A stretch of 64,000 bases of DNA from Callaeas wilsoni. Lineage: Eukaryota > Chordata > Aves > Passeriformes > Callaeidae. Below are positions 60,000 to 64,000 of the stretch, piece by piece; positions within the stretch are counted from its first letter, which is position 1; each line of letters starts with the position of its first letter. The stretch lies in contig VWPU01003993.1 in assembly GCA_013398955.1 (NCBI GenBank), positions 62,001 through 126,000 of the forward strand, read 5' to 3'. The translations under genes and the position numbers were made by a program. The notes beneath the pieces are model-generated. The model did not search any database and was not told the DNA's origin. It was given only the letters and a program-made list of their open reading frames with translations.

Positions 60000-60450
60000 T
60001 GTCTGAGCAGGAGTGTTTGGGAAGTGGTATCATTAAATGAGTCGAAACTTCAGCTAATTTGATTCAAAGGTTGCATGACCTCTGCTAAGTGAGGGACTCC
60101 CTTTCCTTGCTGCCTTTGTCTGTTCTTAATAATTTAGCCAGCAACAAGGTAAGATCCAAGATTGACTTTTTCTGCTACAAACATGACTTCGGCCCAAGTA
60201 TTTTAGCACCTGAACTCAAGTGAGGATAATAAATGTCAAAGAAATATTTATAGCTTGGTATATGGAGAATTTCCAGTTCCCTATACTGCAATAACACACA
60301 TCCATCTGCTAACGGCATTAGAGCTGCAGTTTTAAAGCAGATAGTGCCTGAAAATAGAAGGCTGCAGTATGCACAGATAGCTGTTGTATTTAAGTGTTTG
60401 ATACTAAGCTGATAATTAAATTAGAATTTAATTATCCAGCCTTGGGAAGC
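60000..60450. promoter_or_regulatory. Candidate conserved non-coding element
   Basis: This is AT-rich, repeat-free sequence with 'cattaaatgagtcg', CTTAATAATTTAGCC near 60125, TAAATGTCAAAGAAATATTT near 60230 and, at the right edge, a 26-bp palindrome with two TAATTA sites (60411-60436). No coding signal. Motif density suggests regulatory DNA; conservation is untested. Confidence 0.35.
60411..60436. promoter_or_regulatory. 26-bp palindrome with paired TAATTA sites
   Basis: GATAATTAAATT and its exact reverse complement flank a 2-nt AG spacer. Each arm carries a TAATTA (60413-60418 and 60429-60434), the core word of Antennapedia/paired-class homeodomains, with starts 16 bp apart. The symmetry suggests possible cooperative or dimeric binding, by inference only. 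Confidence 0.75.
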
Positions 60451-61159
60451 TGTTTTCTTCTTGGACTCAGGCCCACACAGAAATTCAGACTCAGCTCTGT
60501 GCCTCTTCCACTCCTCTGTGTTCATTTAACTGAAAGCCATTCCTGTAATAACCAGCTGAGGAGACCAAGCATACAGAAAAAGAAGGTTAAAGAGGAATAG
60601 TTGAAATTTAGAAGTGAATTATTCTTCAGAGTTTTGTCAGGTGTAGTTTTAACTGACTGCAGTGATGGAAGCTCCATCTCTTCCTTTGGGAGAAAGCTGC
60701 ACATTAGAACAAAGCTCTCTGCTAGCAAATATTTCCTGATACTAAGCCTATATTTTCCTTCTTTTTTGAAGTGATCCCTTTAATGCTGGCTTGGTCCAAG
60801 ATTTTTTCCCAGTGAACTCAGCTCTGTGAGATCTGGAATGGCTGCTGGAATGTATGTCTTTTCACCCCCAGATTAGGGTTTGAAATCCGCCCCAGGGTCA
60901 CGGTGAATGGAAGCTGTGGCTGTAGCATATGGTCCCACAGGTCTGTGTGAAATAGATCCAGGTTTGTAGTCCTGTCCTGAAGGTATGCCACAAAGGCAAG
61001 GACACAAAGCTGCTCTATCACTGTCCATTACTGAGCCATGTGCTGATGGGAGATAAAAAGTGCTTCCAAGACTTGGAGACAGAGTAGGCAGGAGATAAAA
61101 GTGTCTGAGCAAAGATGGGGCGGAGGTGAGGGGGCGGCTTTTGCTCTTGCTGCTTTGGT
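60451..61159. other. Non-coding DNA, nothing recognised
   Basis: Short minus-strand frames (79 codons or fewer) overlap each other. No repeat was seen before the CR1 tail at 61160. Confidence 0.45.
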
Positions 61160-61281
61160 GTATCCAAGTGCTTTGAGCAACCTGGTCTAGCAGAAGGTAT
61201 TCCTGCCAATGGTGTGAGAGGTTGGAACTAGATGATCTTTAAGGTCCCTACCAACCCAAACCATTCTAAAATTCTATGACT
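61160..61281 (+). mobile_element. CR1 LINE, extreme 3' fragment
   Basis: 'cctggtctagcagaaggtattcctgcc' is followed by GAGGTTGGAACTAGATGATC, 'tttaaggtccctaccaaccc' and a decayed ATTCTAAAATTCTATGAC tail. Only about 120 bp of the CR1 3' end is present. It has the same 3' layout as the copy at 9585-9755 and is the sense counterpart of the left end of the copy at 56568. Confidence 0.9.
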
Positions 61282-62819
61282 ACCACCCTTCTTTATCATC
61301 TGGCACCTCTCACACAAAATAAAAATGTAAGGCACAGTGATTTTGGCAGAACTGGGGTCTTTTTTCCATGTAGAAAGGATATCTGAATGTGGGGTTTTCT
61401 TTTGAGATCCAGGCTACATAACTGAATGACTTTCTCACTAATGAAGTGTTTAGCACCTTTGATTGCAACAGAAATCAGAGGTGGAGCAAGATCCGGGATA
61501 AGTCACCAGCTAAGGTCTTCACAGAGCCATGTGGGAGGATAGTTGAAATGAAAGCATGGAGCTTTTGTGCCACTGTTGACCTTTACAGGACACCTGACGC
61601 TCTGCAGGTGGATGAGGAAAATCATGGGTAGTGATGGAGACAAATGGCTTCTGCCCTGTGACGGGGTGGAGACCTGGTGCTATTTAGTCATGGCAGCAGT
61701 GCCATGCCCCGATCTGCATCAGAGCCCCACGCTGCGCTTCTTGGGACAGCCAGAAAGAAGGGCGCTGCTGGGCTCTGTGTGGTCTGAGGGGGACCAGTGT
61801 TTCAGTAGCACTACCTCCAGCCTAATTTTAGGCCAGTTTGGATAAGGCTTGAATGTGTCAGGGTCAGTGATGGTGCCCAACGGATTGTCCTGTGCTGAGG
61901 GACCACGGGAGCTCAGTGCAGCTGACCACAGGGCTAAGAACCAGCCCCCAGTGTCAAACCAGTGGGACATTTGAAAAGTCTAGCTCAGTCACAGCATGTG
62001 AGACTGCACCATGCTCGAATACTACATCTGGCACATTACAACATTGAAAGTGTTGGCTAGGTGTCTCCAGAGGGTGAATGGGAATAAAATCTGACTGTCT
62101 TGTTTGCTCCAGGTGGTGGTGGGGATGTTTACCTAACCACCACCTTTCCCCTGAAGGGAAGGGGATAGAGAGATAGAGGACAAGAATAAGAGAAGATTGG
62201 ATCAGGGCAGTACTCCAGGGTTCAAAGCTGTCACTGGCAGGTCTCTGGTGCTGATGTGTCAGTGATGTTCACAAAGAGCCCTCGGGGTCAGGCTTAGCAT
62301 TCCAGACAAGTTCAGTGACCATTCCAGTTAGTTCAGTGACCCTTCTTTCATCATGTGGTTTTCATCGTGTTGGAAAGCCTGCATCACCCTTGGAGTGACA
62401 GCAGTGGCTCATTCCGGGGAGATGTGTCAGTGTCTTCTCAGAGAGATAAAGGTTTCATTCTCCATTTCTCACTCCACACAGGACAAGAATATACCAAAGG
62501 CTCTTTGTCAGTCTTGTCCCTCATGATTTGGAAGAGTTGGTAGCATCTCTGAGGCTTGTTCTTACTCAGTGGCTCTTAATCCTCAATACATGGTCGATTG
62601 CACAGATGAAAATCTCACAATAGTAACGTTAACATCTGCTCTTCTTCCTCCCCCCCTCCCTCCGCCAAATCAGCAAAACTTCTGGAACAGCTTTGTTCTG
62701 TAGTTCCTCTGGAATGAAAAATGGTGGCTGCTGTCTCTGTTTCAAATGCCAGAAAAACCTCCTGGCCTCTGTTGTGTATATATAAAGAAAGGTGATTCAC
62801 CCTGAAGACTGGCCGGGTT
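61282..62819. other. Non-coding DNA, no gene seen
   Basis: Overlapping frames of up to 92 codons have no domain. Minor features are a GGTGGTGG...CCACCACC inverted repeat near 62112-62144, two GTTCAGTGACC words 21 bp apart (62310 and 62331), and a C/T-rich run near 62640-62665. Confidence 0.5.
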
Positions 62820-63180
62820 AGGTCATGCAAATGAGATTTTGCTCATAAAGTTACAAATGAGACCTTAATTGGTGACTTATCCCTGCTTCTTGCTCCATAC
62901 CTAGGTCATTTCTTCACCAACCGCAGTCTCCTTGAAGGCATACCTCATCGAAAATTATTCTGTTCTTTTCTCTCCTCTCTCTTACTCTCTATGGAATTGT
63001 ATTCTTATGGATTATTTTGCAGTTGAAATATTGTTAATTAGCTATGGTTGGTTTCATTGTTTATGCTCCACTTTGCTGTATGTTGTGCTAATTAGCATGC
63101 CTTCATCAATAGAAGGGCTTGAACAAGTTACTGCAGCTAGGCAAAAGACAGCAGAGAATTCAGATTAGCCTGCTGAACAG
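62820..63180. promoter_or_regulatory. Candidate conserved enhancer with POU and homeodomain words
   Basis: A perfect octamer ATGCAAAT (62825-62832) is followed by GACCTTAATTGGTGAC, TAATTA at 63035-63040 and a 12-bp palindrome TGCTAATTAGCA at 63086-63097 with a TAATTA core. The block is repeat-free and AT-rich. A 78-codon frame crosses it without domain support. Words of these types are typical of developmental enhancers; conservation is inference. Confidence 0.38.
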
Positions 63181-64000
63181 TATCTTAAAACAAAGCAAAA
63201 CAATAAACCTTTCTCAGTGAGCCAGACGTTACATAAAGCAAGATTCTCTAGCAAATGTTGCTTCATGTGAAATTTAGCAGACAAGTGCAGGGTTTCTCTT
63301 ACTTCTCTGTGATCACAGTCACACAGTGTAAAAATTATTGTGGATCCTTATTTCAAGAGGTAACATAAGATCCTATAAGCTGAAAAGCTGCAACACCAGG
63401 GCTCTGGTAATGGGCTCTGGAAGCCTTTGTCTGCTTTTCTTAAGTCAAGGCCAGTTTCGTATCAGACTGTGAACTCCGGAGACAACTTTAAAATACATCA
63501 CTGCTGAGTATGTGAGGACGCAAGTTGAAAATGTGCTTTCTGCAGGAATTTGTGTGGGTAAAATTTGATCACTCTGATGTTCATGGGAAATGAATGAAGA
63601 AGCAGTATAAGCATGGCCACAGTGAATTAATTTGGAAAGTTACACAAATTCTAGCCAAAATTATTTTTTTCAGCTTTTGCTGAGCTTTTCTGCAAGTCCA
63701 GTTGTGTAAAACCATCTGTTCTTTTTCAGAGCAACCTTATTAAGACCTACTGATAATATTTCATCTCCTTCCTATAGACAATGTTTCAGTCTTTATTACA
63801 GTCCCTTAAATGTGAGGAGCTGTAATCTTGCCATCATGTTTGCCCTCAGAAAATATGATGAGTAAATCTGTCATCTCTCCTTGAATAAAAGGACGCCTTC
63901 CTCACACTGTCTCTCCTATTTGAGATAAATTCCTGCTGTGCTTTAAACAGTAACTTATTATTGATTGGCATAAATTAATGTCTGTGCTGTGATTTGCAGT
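63181..64000. other. Non-coding DNA to window end
   Basis: No frame of note, repeat or RNA gene was seen. The sequence is AT-leaning and ordinary. Confidence 0.5.

Noticed and set aside
1..64000. CRISPR array, bacterial operon, tRNA or rRNA genes
   Set aside because: No regularly spaced direct repeats, ribosome binding sites, dense long frames or tRNA/rRNA signatures were seen. The repeat content points to a bird nuclear genome.

Overview
The window looks like a gene-poor, non-coding stretch of a bird nuclear genome. The evidence is the repeat content. At least seven 5'-truncated CR1-type LINE fragments have the characteristic avian 3' end (an ATTCTATGA-like tail next to a conserved GGTTGGAA...GGTCCCTTCCAACC block). 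One or two are older, more diverged CR1-like copies. Two segments look like solo avian endogenous-retrovirus LTRs. The species cannot be fixed from the sequence alone.

No convincing protein-coding gene, tRNA, rRNA or CRISPR was found. All open frames are short (163 codons or fewer), and the longest lies inside a CR1 copy. None matches a protein family I recognise. The window is therefore best read as intergenic DNA or the inside of a large intron. One weak splice-acceptor-like site with a short basic frame (51885-51993) is recorded as a low-confidence possible exon.

Layout. 1-3426 is plain single-copy sequence. 3427-4140 is a CR1 (minus strand). 5067-5402 is a probable solo LTR. 9585-10560 is a repeat cluster: a deleted CR1 (plus), a second CR1 (minus) and a degenerate GC-rich repeat. 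10561-19384 is mostly unique. 19385-20420, 23381-23800, 25031-25560, 26531-27300, 34680-35160, 37131-37400, 38740-39060, 60000-60450 and 62820-63180 look by eye like conserved non-coding elements: AT-rich, repeat-free and dense in homeodomain, POU, forkhead or E-box words. This is inference and needs alignment. 24399-24667 (plus), 31395-31806 (minus), 56568-57194 (minus) and 61160-61281 (plus) are CR1 copies; 27640-27810 and 57860-58250 look like older ones. 32541-32877 is a second solo LTR. Microsatellites occur at 8389-8410, 14005-14037, 51524-51570, 52882-52917 and 55267-55290.

If the conserved-element reading is right, the window would be part of a regulatory landscape around a developmental gene outside it. 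The clearest small structures are a 26-bp palindrome carrying two TAATTA sites (60411-60436), a forkhead/octamer cluster (34776-34898), a 24-bp perfect palindrome (19020-19043) and a pair of adjacent hairpins (33856-33919). The two LTRs share an identical CCAAT-to-TATA spacing. I see nothing that amounts to a new multi-gene system.
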